This document shows positions 15,318 to 25,514 of a stretch of DNA of 64,000 nucleotides, in pieces. The notes under the pieces were generated by a model. The model worked only from the letters and a program-made list of their open reading frames with translations. It ran no database searches and had not been told where the DNA came from. A program made the position numbers and the translations under genes. The stretch lies in assembly GCF_030814715.1 (NCBI RefSeq), contig NZ_JAUSVO010000005.1:432938-496937 (forward strand). Direction: 5' to 3'. The first letter of the stretch is position 1; every line of letters starts with the position of its first letter. Source of the DNA: Kaistia dalseonensis (GTDB lineage: Bacteria; Pseudomonadota; Alphaproteobacteria; Rhizobiales; Kaistiaceae).

Positions 15318-16268
15318 TCACGCCGCCGTTTCGAGTTCGCCCCGATGCCGGCGCGAGAGCGCGGCATTGAACAGGCCGAGAAAGGCGCGCGCCGCCGCAT
15401 TGACCGGCACGGCCGCGCCCGGACGCGGATCGGCGACATGGAGCAGCGCCAGCTCCCAGCAGATTTCGGGGCCCGCGAGCTCGACGATCGCGAGCGCCGG
15501 TCCCGAGGCCTCACCGGCGCGGGCCGACGCGATCGCCCGCGGCATCAGCGCGACGCCGAGCCCGCGCGCGACGAGATCGAGCAGCGTGGCGAGGTCGTTG
15601 ACCTCGAAGGCGACGCGCCGTGCGGATCGCGCCGAAAGGAAGGCGGCGTCGACCAGCCGGCGGGTGGACCAGTCGGGCTGGAAATCGACGAAGGTCTCCG
15701 AGGCCAGCGCCGCGAGCGCGACATTCTCGCTGCCGGCCAGGGCATGATCCGGGGCGCAGACCAGAACCAGCGGCTCGCAGGCAAAGATCTCGGTCGCCAT
15801 GCCCTCCGGCGCCTCGCCGAACAGCGGCACGAAGGCGATATCGACCCGCCCATCACGCAATTTCTCGATCATGTGCGCCGAACCCGCCTGGCAGAGATGG
15901 ATCTCGATCGAGGGATGGGCTGAATGAAAGGTGGCGAGCAGGTCGGGCAGGTCGAGGAACGGCGCCGGCGATTGCACCAGGCCGATGGCAAGGCGCCCAC
16001 GCACCAGCCCCTGGACATCGGCGACGGCATCGCGCCCGTCGCGCGCGGCGGCGAGCATGCGCTTGGCATGGGCCAGAAACACGGTGCCGGCCGCCGTCAG
16101 GTCGACACGGCGCGTGCTGCGAACGAAGAGCGGCGCGCCGAGCTGGGTTTCGAGCGCACGAATCGAGGCTGAAAGGCCGGATTGCACGATGTTGAGGCGC
16201 CGCGCCGCGCGCGTGAAATGCTGGTCTTCCGCGACAGCGACGAAATGCTCGATTTGCCGCAGATCCAT
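15318..16268 (-). CDS. LysR-family transcriptional regulator, divergent from aldo/keto reductase
   Basis: 316-residue LysR protein. The start ATG encodes MDLRQIEHFVAVAEDQ; two Met codons a few residues upstream are in frame but less typical. The winged helix-turn-helix HFTRAARRLNIVQSGLSASI is canonical and is followed by a periplasmic-binding-like effector domain. It is divergent from the aldo/keto reductase with about 140 bp between, the classical LysR-target arrangement, so it probably controls that gene and itself. Confidence 0.9.
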   Translation of the reverse strand: MDLRQIEHFVAVAEDQHFTRAARRLNIVQSGLSASIRALETQLGAPLFVRSTRRVDLTAAGTVFLAHAKRMLAAARDGRDAVADVQGLVRGRLAIGLVQSPAPFLDLPDLLATFHSAHPSIEIHLCQAGSAHMIEKLRDGRVDIAFVPLFGEAPEGMATEIFACEPLVLVCAPDHALAGSENVALAALASETFVDFQPDWSTRRLVDAAFLSARSARRVAFEVNDLATLLDLVARGLGVALMPRAIASARAGEASGPALAIVELAGPEICWELALLHVADPRPGAAVPVNAAARAFLGLFNAALSRRHRGELETAA

Positions 16269-16407
16269 GGGCGCCATCCGCAAGAAAGGCCGGAACGATG
16301 AGCCGTTCGGGCCATTGATCGTTCTTCAAGCTGAATATCAGCTCAAATTTCTATTGGAAAGATCAATCCGCCTTTCCGATGATCCCGCCGCCCATCAGGA
16401 GATTCCC

Positions 16408-17403
16408 ATGCCCAAGACACACCTCCCCACCCGTCCGCTCGGCAAGACCGGCCTCGAGATCACGCCCGTCGGCTTCGGCGCCTGGGCGATCGGCGGCGAT
16501 TCATGGGGGCCGCAGGACGACAATGATTCCGTCGCTGCCATCCGCCACGCCGTCGCCAGCGGCGTCAACTGGATCGATACGGCCGCCATCTATGGCCGCG
16601 GCCATTCGGAGGAGATCGTCGCCGAGGCGCTGAAAGGGATCGGCAAGGACGAGCGGCCCTATGTCTTCACCAAATGCGGCCTCGTCTGGGACCCGAACAA
16701 CAAGAACGACGTCCGTCGCTCCGGCGACCCGGCCAGCATCAGGCGCGAGGTCGAAGCCTCGCTGAAGCGGCTGGATGTCGAAGTCATCGACCTCTACCAG
16801 ATGCACTGGCCGGCCAGCGACTTCCCGCTCGAGACCTATTGGCAGGCGCTGCTGGATCTGAAGAAGGAGGGCAAGGTCCTGCATGTCGGCCTCTCGAACC
16901 ACGATGCCGGCGCGCTCGCAACCTGCGAGAAGCTCGGCCATGTCGAGACGCTGCAGCCGCCCTTCTCGATGATCCGCCGCGACGTCGCCGCCGAAATCCT
17001 GCCCTGGTGCAACGCGCATGAAACCGGCACCATCGTCTACAGCCCGATGCAGGCCGGCCTGCTCACGGGCACCTTCTCGGCCGAGCGGGCGGCCAGGCTG
17101 CCCGACAGCGACTGGCGCAAGAAGGACAGCCAGTTCACCGGAGAAACCCTCGAGAAGAACCTTGCCCTCGTCGAGGCGCTCCGCCCGATCGCCGAGAAGC
17201 ACGAGGCGAATATCGGCGAAGTCGCTCTGGCCTGGGCGCTCGCCTGGCCGGGCCTCACCGCCACGATCGTCGGCGCGCGCAGCCCTGCCCAGATCGATGG
17301 CTGGATCGGCGCCGCCACCCTTGCGCTCGACGCCGACGACTTCGCCACGATCGAAAAGGCGATCACCGCGACCGGGGCCGGCAGCGGACCGCTCCAGGCC
17401 TGA
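16408..17403 (+). CDS. Aldo/keto reductase
   Basis: 331-residue NADPH-dependent oxidoreductase of the AKR superfamily, TIM-barrel fold. The catalytic tetrad is visible: D57 and Y62 in DTAAIYGRG, K89 in FTKCG, H133 in QMHWP. TRPLGKTGLEITPVGFGAW is a typical AKR N-terminus. The ATG has AGGAG 7 nt upstream. It is divergently paired with a LysR regulator. General aldehyde or sugar reduction is likely; the physiological substrate is unknown. Confidence 0.92.
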   Translation: MPKTHLPTRPLGKTGLEITPVGFGAWAIGGDSWGPQDDNDSVAAIRHAVASGVNWIDTAAIYGRGHSEEIVAEALKGIGKDERPYVFTKCGLVWDPNNKNDVRRSGDPASIRREVEASLKRLDVEVIDLYQMHWPASDFPLETYWQALLDLKKEGKVLHVGLSNHDAGALATCEKLGHVETLQPPFSMIRRDVAAEILPWCNAHETGTIVYSPMQAGLLTGTFSAERAARLPDSDWRKKDSQFTGETLEKNLALVEALRPIAEKHEANIGEVALAWALAWPGLTATIVGARSPAQIDGWIGAATLALDADDFATIEKAITATGAGSGPLQA

Positions 17404-17463
17404 GCCTGGCTTCGCCATCTCCCGCGCCCCGTCGATCAAAGCCGATTGACAGGGCGTGCCTGA

Positions 17464-18645
<1,182 letters not shown>

Positions 18646-18686
18646 TCCGCCGAGGACCGACCGCAACCCATCGAGCGCAAATGACG

Positions 18687-18711
18687 AGGCCGGGCTTTCG
18701 CCCGGCCTTTT
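18687..18711 (+). terminator. Rho-independent terminator of the TRAP binding-protein gene
   Basis: A perfect 9-bp stem AGGCCGGGC/GCCCGGCCT with a TTTC loop, followed by TTTT. It lies 42 bp after the binding-protein stop. On the other strand no T-run follows the stem. Confidence 0.85.
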
Positions 18712-18723
18712 CGTGTCGGTCCG

Positions 18724-20751
18724 CTATGGCAGGGCCGGCGGAGGGCCGAGGGGATCGGCAGCGGGCGGCGTTGGCGCTGTTGTCGGCGCGGCGGGCGCGG
18801 CCGGTCCATCGAGCGACGGCGGCGCGGCATCGAAGCCCGGCGCGGCGGGCGGCGACTGGTCGAGACCCGGGGCGCCGCCCGGTGCCGGCAGGTCGAGGCC
18901 TGGGGCACCGCCGGGCGATGGCAGGTCAAGCCCCGGCGCTCCCGCAGCACCCGGCAGATCGAGCCCCGGCGGCGGCGCGTTCTGGTCCAATGCGGGCGCA
19001 ACGTATTCCGTCTTGTAATGCGTCACGATCCCCGGGAAGGCGATCGTGATCACCACCATGATGATCTGGATGAGCACGAACGGAATCGCGCCGGCATAGA
19101 TCTGCCCCGTCGTGACCGGCGCAATACTGCGTCCCGTGATCCGGTCGAGATAGGGCACCTTGGCCGCCACCGAGCGCAGGTAGAACAGCGAGAAGCCGAA
19201 AGGCGGATGCATGAAGCTCGTCTGCATGTTGATGGCGAGCAACACGCCGAACCAGATCAGGTCGATCCCGAGCTTGTCGGCCACCGGCGCCAGCAGCGGC
19301 ACGATGATGAAGGCAAGCTCGAAATAGTCGAGGAAGAAGGCGAGGAAGAAGACGAGCAGGTTGACGACGACGAGGAAGCCGAGTTCACCACCCGGCAGGC
19401 TCACCAGCAGGTGCTCGACCCATTTGTGACCGTTCACGCCGAAGAACGTCAGCGTGAAGGTGCGCGAGCCGATCAGGATGAACAGCACGAAGGCCGAGAG
19501 CTTGGTGGTTGAATCGAGCGCGTGCTTCACGCTTTCGAAGCTCAGGCGGCGCTTGGCCGCCGCCAGCACCAGCGCGCCGACCGCGCCCATCGCGCCGCCC
19601 TCCGTCGGCGTGGCGAGGCCGATGAAGATCGTGCCGAGCACCAGGAAGATCAGCGCCAGCGGCGGCATCAGGACGAGGATGACCTCCTGCGCCAAGCGCG
19701 ACAGGAAATGCACGCCCAGCATCTTGTTGGCGAGCGCCACGACATAGGCGACCACGAAGGCCGCCGACGCCGCCACGATCATCTCCGACCCGGTTTGGAC
19801 GCGCCCGACCAGCCAATGATCGAAGAAGATCGAGAGCACGGCGACGATCGCGATCAGGATGACGAGCGAGGCCGTCAGCACGCGGACCATGCCGCGGAAG
19901 AAGGCGGTCAGGATGATCACGCCGCCGACCGACCAGGCGGCGGCATTGATCGCTTCCGGCAGGAGCGAGGCCGTGAGTCCAGGCGCACCCCAGAGCCGAA
20001 CCATCGCGAAGGTCGTGAGCAGAGCGAGGGCCAGCGCCAGCGGCCAGTAGAATTTCCGGTCGGTATCGGCGGGCTTTTCGCGAAGCGTCTGGGCCTCCGG
20101 CGGCAGGCCGGGCGCGGCCTTGGCCGAAAGGCGCGTCACCAGGAAGATATAGCCGGCATAGAACACGGCGAGCAGCAGGCCGGGCACCAGGGCGCCCGCA
20201 TACATGTCGCCGACGGAGCGGCCGAGCTGGTCGGCCATGATGATCAGGACGAGGCTCGGCGGAATGATCTGCGCCAGCGTGCCCGACGCGGCAATGACGC
20301 CGGCGGCGAGCCGCCGGTCATAGCCATAGCGCAGCATGATCGGCAGCGAGATCAGCCCCATGGCAATGACGGATGCGGCCACCACGCCCGTCGTCGCGGC
20401 GAGAAGGGCGCCCACGAAGACCACGGCATAAGCGAGGCCGCCCCGGATCGGGCCGAAGAGTTGGCCGACGGTCTCGAGCAGGTCTTCCGCCATGCCGCTT
20501 CGCTCGAGGATCAGCCCCATGAAGGTGAAGAAGGGGATTGCGAGCAGCGTCTCGTTGCGCATCGTGTCGAAGATGCGCTCCGGCAGGGCCTGGAAGAACG
20601 TCGTCTGGATCAGGCCGAGTTCCATGCCGACCAGGCCGAAACCGAGACCGGTCGCTGCCAGCGCGAAGGCGACCGGATAGCCGATCAGCAGCATGATGAT
20701 GAGGGCGCCGAACATGATCGGCGCGATGTTCGCGGCAATGAAATCGAGCAT
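18724..20751 (-). CDS. TRAP transporter large permease (DctM/TakM type) with Pro-rich repeat tail
   Basis: 675-residue inner-membrane protein that drives sodium-coupled uptake of the bound solute. The N-terminal half is a standard DctM core (for example IGYPVAFALAATGLGFGLVG and AATTGVVAASVIAMGLISLP). A middle insertion with several extra helices (about residues 240-370) makes it much longer than the usual 420-450, as in TakM-type permeases. After the last helix a tail of roughly 80 residues repeats PGLDLP/APGLDLP units separated by Pro, Gly and Ala. It begins 11 bp after the small permease stop and is co-transcribed with it. The function of the tail is unknown. Confidence 0.9.
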   Translation of the reverse strand: MLDFIAANIAPIMFGALIIMLLIGYPVAFALAATGLGFGLVGMELGLIQTTFFQALPERIFDTMRNETLLAIPFFTFMGLILERSGMAEDLLETVGQLFGPIRGGLAYAVVFVGALLAATTGVVAASVIAMGLISLPIMLRYGYDRRLAAGVIAASGTLAQIIPPSLVLIIMADQLGRSVGDMYAGALVPGLLLAVFYAGYIFLVTRLSAKAAPGLPPEAQTLREKPADTDRKFYWPLALALALLTTFAMVRLWGAPGLTASLLPEAINAAAWSVGGVIILTAFFRGMVRVLTASLVILIAIVAVLSIFFDHWLVGRVQTGSEMIVAASAAFVVAYVVALANKMLGVHFLSRLAQEVILVLMPPLALIFLVLGTIFIGLATPTEGGAMGAVGALVLAAAKRRLSFESVKHALDSTTKLSAFVLFILIGSRTFTLTFFGVNGHKWVEHLLVSLPGGELGFLVVVNLLVFFLAFFLDYFELAFIIVPLLAPVADKLGIDLIWFGVLLAINMQTSFMHPPFGFSLFYLRSVAAKVPYLDRITGRSIAPVTTGQIYAGAIPFVLIQIIMVVITIAFPGIVTHYKTEYVAPALDQNAPPPGLDLPGAAGAPGLDLPSPGGAPGLDLPAPGGAPGLDQSPPAAPGFDAAPPSLDGPAAPAAPTTAPTPPAADPLGPPPALP

Positions 20752-20762
20752 CGGGGCGCTCC

Positions 20763-21323
20763 CTATTCAGTTGGAACAGGAACCGGCGGAGCGTGGCCGG
20801 TATGCGCGAACGGGTCCTCGATCAGGCCGCGAATGATCGCGATCCTCTTGATGATCTCCGATATGCCCTGGATGAAGAGCAGCACGAACGCCGCCAGGAT
20901 CAGGGCCTTGGCCGGCCAGAGCAGCAGCCCGCCGGCATTGGGCGAATGCTCGCCCTGTGCCACCGAGCGGGCGACGAAGGGGATGGATTCGTAGATCATG
21001 AGGATCACGAAGGGCATCAGCATCAGGAAATGCCCGAAGAGATCGATATAGTCGCGCACCCGCTTCGGCAGCAGGTTGGAGACGATGTCGATGCGGATGT
21101 GTTCGTTGCGCTGGAGCGTATAGGCGGCGGCCAAAAGATAGGCACCGCCGAACAGGTACCATTGCAATTCGAGCCAAGCATTCGAACTGGTGTCGAACAG
21201 TTTCCTGACGGTCGCGTTGATCGCGCTCACGAGGATCGCCGCCAGGATCAGCCAGGATACACTTCGGCCAATCGATGCGGTCAGCCGATCAATGCCTCGG
21301 CTGAGGCTCAGCAATGCATCCAT
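20763..21323 (-). CDS. TRAP transporter small permease (DctQ type)
   Basis: 186-residue membrane protein with four helices that pairs with the large permease. Helices are visible at SVSWLILAAILVSAINATV, WYLFGGAYLLAAAYTL, FLMLMPFVILMIYES and LILAAFVLLFIQG, with the DctQ hallmark NEHIRIDIV between the second and third. The start is the ATG encoding MDALLSLS, with AGGGGG 5 nt upstream; two earlier in-frame Met codons have no ribosome site. It is first in the permease operon. Confidence 0.9.
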   Translation of the reverse strand: MDALLSLSRGIDRLTASIGRSVSWLILAAILVSAINATVRKLFDTSSNAWLELQWYLFGGAYLLAAAYTLQRNEHIRIDIVSNLLPKRVRDYIDLFGHFLMLMPFVILMIYESIPFVARSVAQGEHSPNAGGLLLWPAKALILAAFVLLFIQGISEIIKRIAIIRGLIEDPFAHTGHAPPVPVPTE

Positions 21324-21480
21324 CAATCCCCCTGGCGCTGTTTCGCCCCGCATGCCGGCTCTTGAATGACCGGTCAATGCTGTGCCGCTGATAACAGCCT
21401 ATTGGAGGACGGCAGGCAAGAGGCGTTGCCCCACGCTGCGCGCGAGAGGCGAGCGCGGGGCTTCGAGCAGAAGCCGGGGC

Positions 21481-22980
21481 TCAGGAAACAGGCTTGATCC
21501 GACCCTCGACGACGGGCGCGATCGTCTTCTTGTCGGCGATATAATCGATGACTTCGCTCGCCATCAGCCGGCCGTCCGCGACGCCGACCAGCCGCGCCGC
21601 ATCCTTGAACACGACATAGCCGTCGCCGCCATCGGCCATGTAGTCATTGGTGGCGAGCGTATATTTCCTGGCCGGATCGAGCGGCGCGCCGTCAACCATC
21701 ACGCTCTTGACCCGCATGCCCGGCGCAGCGTTCAGGTCGACCGTCACGACGAGGCCCGAGACCTGGGGAAAGCGCCCCGCCGCGCCCTCGACCTGGCTGA
21801 ACCCGTTTTCAAGCGCGGCCTTGACCATGTCGCCGGTGACGACCAGCTTGACCGTCTTGTTGCCGAAGGGCAGCTCGGCGAAGACGTCGCCCCGCGTCAG
21901 CGTCGCGCCCGCGGGATATTCCCGGTCGGCGCGAATGCCGCCGCCATTGGTGATGGCGATATCGGCGCCGACGGCCGCGCGCGTCGCATCGGCGACCAGA
22001 TTGCCGATCGCCGCCTCCTCGCCGCGCACCGTCGCGCGGCGGCTGTCGAGCGGCGTTTCCGTCTTGCCGATCTCGACCTTCATCTGGCTGTCGAGCTCGT
22101 CCTGATAGGTCTTCACGACCGCGGCGATCTTCGGATCGGGCGTGATGTCCTTCGTGTCGATGATCTCGAAATGCGGTTGCCAGGCAACGGTCGTCTTGCC
22201 GTCCTTCTCGGTCTTGTCGATCGTGACCCGGGTGACGATCACATTGTCGCCCTGCGAGCCGGATTCCGTCAGCGCGGTCTTGCCGTCGAAGAAGGCGAGC
22301 AGATGCTCGTCATGGCCGGAGAAGACGAGGTCGGCGGCGCGGTTGCGGACCAGCGCCATGTCGACCGAGAGCGGCGTATGCACCACGGCGACAACGAGGT
22401 CGGCCCCGGCGGCGCGCAGCGCCTTTTCCTTCGCCTTGCCCGTCTCGATCGAGGAATTGAACACCGTATCGCCGGCTGTCGCCACGACGGGCGTGTCCTC
22501 GGTCGTCAGGCCGTAGAAACCGATCTTGACGCCGCCGATCTCAACCATCTTGTCGTCGGTCGTGTTCTTCGGCTGGCTGCCATCCTTCTCGCGAATGTTC
22601 GAGGTGATGACGGGAAACTTCGCCTCGCCGATACGGGCATGGAAGACATCCGGGCCGAAATCGAATTCGTGATTGCCCGGCGTGAAGATGTCGACGCCCA
22701 TCTGGTTCAGTATGTCGATGACATGGGCGCCCTTGTCGATGCCGGAGAGCAGCGATGGCGAGATCGTATCGCCCGCATGGATGAACAGCGTCGGACCCTT
22801 GGCGCGCTCTGCGGCGACCACCGCCTCGACCTTGGCGAAACCGCCCCGCCCCTTCAGATCCTCCATCCGGTCAATGTCGTTGGTCTGCACGAAGTTGATC
22901 GTGACGGTCTCGGCCAGTGCAGGGAAGCTCAGTGCGAGGGCGAAGGCCGAGGCGGCCAGAAGGCGGATGGGGTGTTTCAT
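21481..22980 (-). CDS. Secreted 5'-nucleotidase/metallophosphatase (UshA-like)
   Basis: 499-residue periplasmic phosphohydrolase that would release phosphate from nucleotides. It has a signal peptide (MKHPIRLLAASAFALAL through AHA-like ALA), an N-terminal calcineurin-like metallophosphatase domain and a C-terminal 5'-nucleotidase domain with TNGGGIRADREYP. Metal motifs GDTISPS (D71), GNHEFDFG (N103, H104), VVHTPLS and SGHDEH are present. The first motif reads TNDIDRM, where most relatives have DxH (NDxHG), so one metal-binding His seems replaced by Asp. That could alter metal preference without abolishing activity. Confidence 0.88.
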   Translation of the reverse strand: MKHPIRLLAASAFALALSFPALAETVTINFVQTNDIDRMEDLKGRGGFAKVEAVVAAERAKGPTLFIHAGDTISPSLLSGIDKGAHVIDILNQMGVDIFTPGNHEFDFGPDVFHARIGEAKFPVITSNIREKDGSQPKNTTDDKMVEIGGVKIGFYGLTTEDTPVVATAGDTVFNSSIETGKAKEKALRAAGADLVVAVVHTPLSVDMALVRNRAADLVFSGHDEHLLAFFDGKTALTESGSQGDNVIVTRVTIDKTEKDGKTTVAWQPHFEIIDTKDITPDPKIAAVVKTYQDELDSQMKVEIGKTETPLDSRRATVRGEEAAIGNLVADATRAAVGADIAITNGGGIRADREYPAGATLTRGDVFAELPFGNKTVKLVVTGDMVKAALENGFSQVEGAAGRFPQVSGLVVTVDLNAAPGMRVKSVMVDGAPLDPARKYTLATNDYMADGGDGYVVFKDAARLVGVADGRLMASEVIDYIADKKTIAPVVEGRIKPVS

Positions 22981-23160
22981 CGTCTGCTCCTCAGGAGGGC
23001 CGAGATCGGGGCGAGGATCTCGCTACCTCCGACTTTCTCAATGCGAGGCGCCGCTGTCATCCGAAAAACGGCCATGGGGTCGATCGACGCAGATCCTTTG
23101 CCCTCGCTCGACCGTATCTATCTTCTGGACGAACGCGAAGGAGCGGGGCATAGCGATCGC

Positions 23161-24216
23161 ATGGACATCACACCGAAACTGAACGCACCGGCCAGATCCG
23201 CGCTCCCGGCCGGCCATCCGCCGGTCGCGCATGGCCGGATCGGGCTCCTGCTGGTCAATCTCGGCACACCTGATGGCACCGATTACTGGTCGATGCGGCG
23301 CTATCTGAAGGAGTTCCTTTCCGATCGCCGCGTGATCGAGGTGCCGCGTCTCCTCTGGTGGCCGATCCTCAACCTGATCATCCTGACGATCCGGCCATCG
23401 CGCTCGGGCCATGCCTATCGGTCGATCTGGAACACCGAAAAGAACGAATCGCCGCTCCGCACGATCACCCGCGCGCAATCGGAAAAGCTCGCCCTTGCCC
23501 TCGGCGACCATGAAGAGCTCATCGTCGACTGGGCCATGCGCTATGGCACGCCGTCGATCCAGGACCGGCTGGAGGCGATGCAGAAGGCCGGCTGCGAGCG
23601 GATCCTCGTCGCCCCGCTCTATCCCCAATATGCGGCTGCGACGACGGCGACGGTCAATGACAAGGCGTTCGACGCGCTGAAGACCATGCGCTGGCAGCCG
23701 GCGCTGCGCACGCTGCCGCCCTATCACGACGACCCGGTCTATATCGACGCGCTGGCCGTATCGATCGAGCGCTCGATCGCCGCGCTCGATTTCGAGCCCG
23801 AGCTCGTGCTCGCCTCGTTCCATGGCCTGCCGAAGGAATATCTCGACAAGGGCGACCCCTATTATTGCCATTGCCACAAGACGGCGCGGCTGCTGCGCGA
23901 CCGGCTCGGCTGGTCGCCGGAGCGGATGAAGCTCACCTTCCAGTCACGCTTCGGGCGCGCGGAATGGCTGCAGCCCTATACCGACAAGACGGTCGAGGCC
24001 CTGGCGAAGAGCGGCGTCAAGCGCATCGCCGTCGTCAGCCCGGGCTTCGCCGCAGATTGCGTCGAAACGCTGGAAGAAATCGCGATGCAGAATGCCGAGA
24101 TCTTCCACGAGCATGGCGGCGAGCATTTCGCCGCCCTCCCCTGTCTCAACGACAGTCCGGAGGGCATGACGCTACTCGAGCATCTCGCGCGGCGCGAGCT
24201 GATGGGTTGGATCTAG
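23161..24216 (+). CDS. hemH: Ferrochelatase
   Basis: Last step of haem synthesis: inserts ferrous iron into protoporphyrin IX at the inner membrane. 351 residues, normal for a bacterial enzyme. VNLGTPDGTDYWSMRRYL near the N-terminus, the catalytic His H211 in ASFHGLPKEYLDKGD, and the conserved acidic pair in CVETLEEI (about residues 290-296) are present. HCHKTARLLRDRL is also typical. The start ATG at 23161 is the first giving ferrochelatase homology; a much longer open frame runs through the opposing nucleotidase gene and is spurious. AAGGAG is visible but 17 nt upstream, farther than ideal. Confidence 0.95.
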   Translation: MDITPKLNAPARSALPAGHPPVAHGRIGLLLVNLGTPDGTDYWSMRRYLKEFLSDRRVIEVPRLLWWPILNLIILTIRPSRSGHAYRSIWNTEKNESPLRTITRAQSEKLALALGDHEELIVDWAMRYGTPSIQDRLEAMQKAGCERILVAPLYPQYAAATTATVNDKAFDALKTMRWQPALRTLPPYHDDPVYIDALAVSIERSIAALDFEPELVLASFHGLPKEYLDKGDPYYCHCHKTARLLRDRLGWSPERMKLTFQSRFGRAEWLQPYTDKTVEALAKSGVKRIAVVSPGFAADCVETLEEIAMQNAEIFHEHGGEHFAALPCLNDSPEGMTLLEHLARRELMGWI

Positions 24217-24217
24217 A

Positions 24218-24318
24218 ACATTTTCGAGCGAAGTGGGCACCGGTTCGCGTGAAGAAAATGTGTCATGGCAAGCAGATAGGGCATTCACGGTGAACCGGGG
24301 TTCACCGGGAATGCCCTA
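24218..24318. repeat. Two palindromic elements between hemH and the KpsF-type isomerase gene
   Basis: At 24218-24261 ACATTTTC/GAAAATGT arms enclose a GCGAA/TTCGC stem and a GTGGGCACCGG centre, a diverged relative of the element at 4233-4278. At 24277-24318 a 42-bp near-perfect palindrome has TAGGGCATTC/GAATGCCCTA outer arms and CGGTGAACC/GGTTCACCG inner arms, with one mismatched pair. The stop codon of the isomerase gene is the last triplet of this palindrome. It lies between convergent genes, so a two-way terminator or transcript stabiliser is plausible. Confidence 0.65.
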
Positions 24319-25314
24319 GGCGACCCCGATCCGCAGCAGGTCGTGCATATGCAATATGCCGACCGGGCGGCGGTTCTCGACGACGAAGAACGCCGTGATC
24401 TTGGCGGTATTCAGCAGGTCGATCGCGGTGCCGACGAGCATGTCGGGGACGATCGTCTTCGGCGCGCGCGTCATGACTTCATCGACCGTGCGCGACAGGA
24501 GGTCCGGCCCGAGATGCCGGCGCAGATCGCCATCGGTGATGATGCCGATCAGCATGCCGTCGCGGTCCAGCACGCCGAGGCAGCCGAAGCCCTTCGCCGT
24601 CATCGCGACGATCGCCTCGCTCATCGAGGTCGCGGTCGCGACCAGCGGCAGAGCTTCGTCGCGATGCATGATGTCGCGCACGAAATGGAGGCTGGCGCCG
24701 AGCCGTCCGCCGGGATGGAACAGGCGGAAATCCTGCGCGGTGAAGCCGCGCGTCTCCAGGAGCGCGATGGCGAGCGCGTCGCCGAGCGCGAGTTGCATGA
24801 CCGCCGAGGTGGTGGGCGCGAGGCCGTGCGGACAGGCTTCCTCCGCCTTGGGCAGCAGCAGGACATGATCAGCCTGGCGCCCGAGCGAGCTTTCCGCATT
24901 CGACGTCATGGCGATCAGCGGATTGCGGAAGCGCCGGGCAAATTCGACGATCGCCCGCAATTCAGCCGTCTCGCCCGACCATGACAGCGCCAGGATGACA
25001 TCGTCGCGCGCGACCATGCCGAGATCGCCATGGCTCGCTTCGGCCGCGTGAACGAAGAGCGCGGGCGTGCCGGTCGAGGCGAGCGTGGCCGCGATCTTGA
25101 CGCCGACATGGCCGCTCTTGCCGACACCTGTCACGACCACACGGCCGCTCGTCCGGCGAACCAGGTCGATCACGGTCGCGAAGGGGGCCGCCAGTGGACC
25201 AGCCAGCGCCGCGACCAGCGCATCGAGCCCGGCGCGCTCGCTTTCGATCGTCCGGATCCCGGAAGCGACCGATTCGCCCGCCACGATCGCGCTCGGCTGG
25301 ACGGCATTCTGCAT
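24316..25314 (-). CDS. kdsD: Arabinose-5-phosphate isomerase (KpsF/GutQ/KdsD family)
   Basis: 332-residue enzyme that converts ribulose-5-phosphate to arabinose-5-phosphate, the precursor of KDO in lipopolysaccharide. It has an N-terminal SIS sugar-isomerase domain (GRVVVTGVGKSGHVGVKIAATL, HAAEASHGDLGMV, LALSWSGETAEL) and two C-terminal CBS domains (about residues 215-325, VRDIMHRDEALPLV and VDEVMTRAPKTIV). FRLFHPGGRLGASL is a family signature. The length fits the family. It is a single gene convergent with hemH. Confidence 0.92.
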   Translation of the reverse strand: MQNAVQPSAIVAGESVASGIRTIESERAGLDALVAALAGPLAAPFATVIDLVRRTSGRVVVTGVGKSGHVGVKIAATLASTGTPALFVHAAEASHGDLGMVARDDVILALSWSGETAELRAIVEFARRFRNPLIAMTSNAESSLGRQADHVLLLPKAEEACPHGLAPTTSAVMQLALGDALAIALLETRGFTAQDFRLFHPGGRLGASLHFVRDIMHRDEALPLVATATSMSEAIVAMTAKGFGCLGVLDRDGMLIGIITDGDLRRHLGPDLLSRTVDEVMTRAPKTIVPDMLVGTAIDLLNTAKITAFFVVENRRPVGILHMHDLLRIGVA

Positions 25315-25514
25315 GCTCTGCTCCGCAACTGTTTTCCGCGCGGGCTTTTAGCATAGCCGGCACCGCCACGCGCAAGAAAAGGCGACGCATGGGCGAGGCG
25401 GTGACAACCATCTCTTAACCAAGGCCGTTTACCATTCGGAAACCATAGCGGTTCGGCCAGCCCGGGCCGGTCCACCCATGGCCTCCGCCTCCAATCCCGG
25501 AATACGGCTCCGCA

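Noticed and set aside
18780..18990. Possible tandem DNA repeat or CRISPR-like array in the TRAP permease region
   Set aside because: The periodicity comes from in-frame Pro-Gly-Leu-Asp codons of the protein tail; unit lengths vary and no spacers are present.
19522..20994. Long open reading frame on the plus strand opposite the TRAP large permease
   Set aside because: Its translation is highly charged and repetitive (many Arg, Gln, His and Asp), as expected from the antisense of a membrane gene in GC-rich DNA; the minus-strand frame has clear family motifs.
21382..23160. Extension of the ferrochelatase frame by nearly 600 codons upstream
   Set aside because: It runs antisense through the whole nucleotidase gene; ferrochelatase homology begins at 23161.
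25418..25440. TTAACC and TTTACC sites resembling CtrA half-sites before the beta-barrel gene
   Set aside because: The spacing does not fit TTAA-N7-TTAA and single half-sites are frequent by chance; a similar TTAACCA at about 50412 is also isolated.
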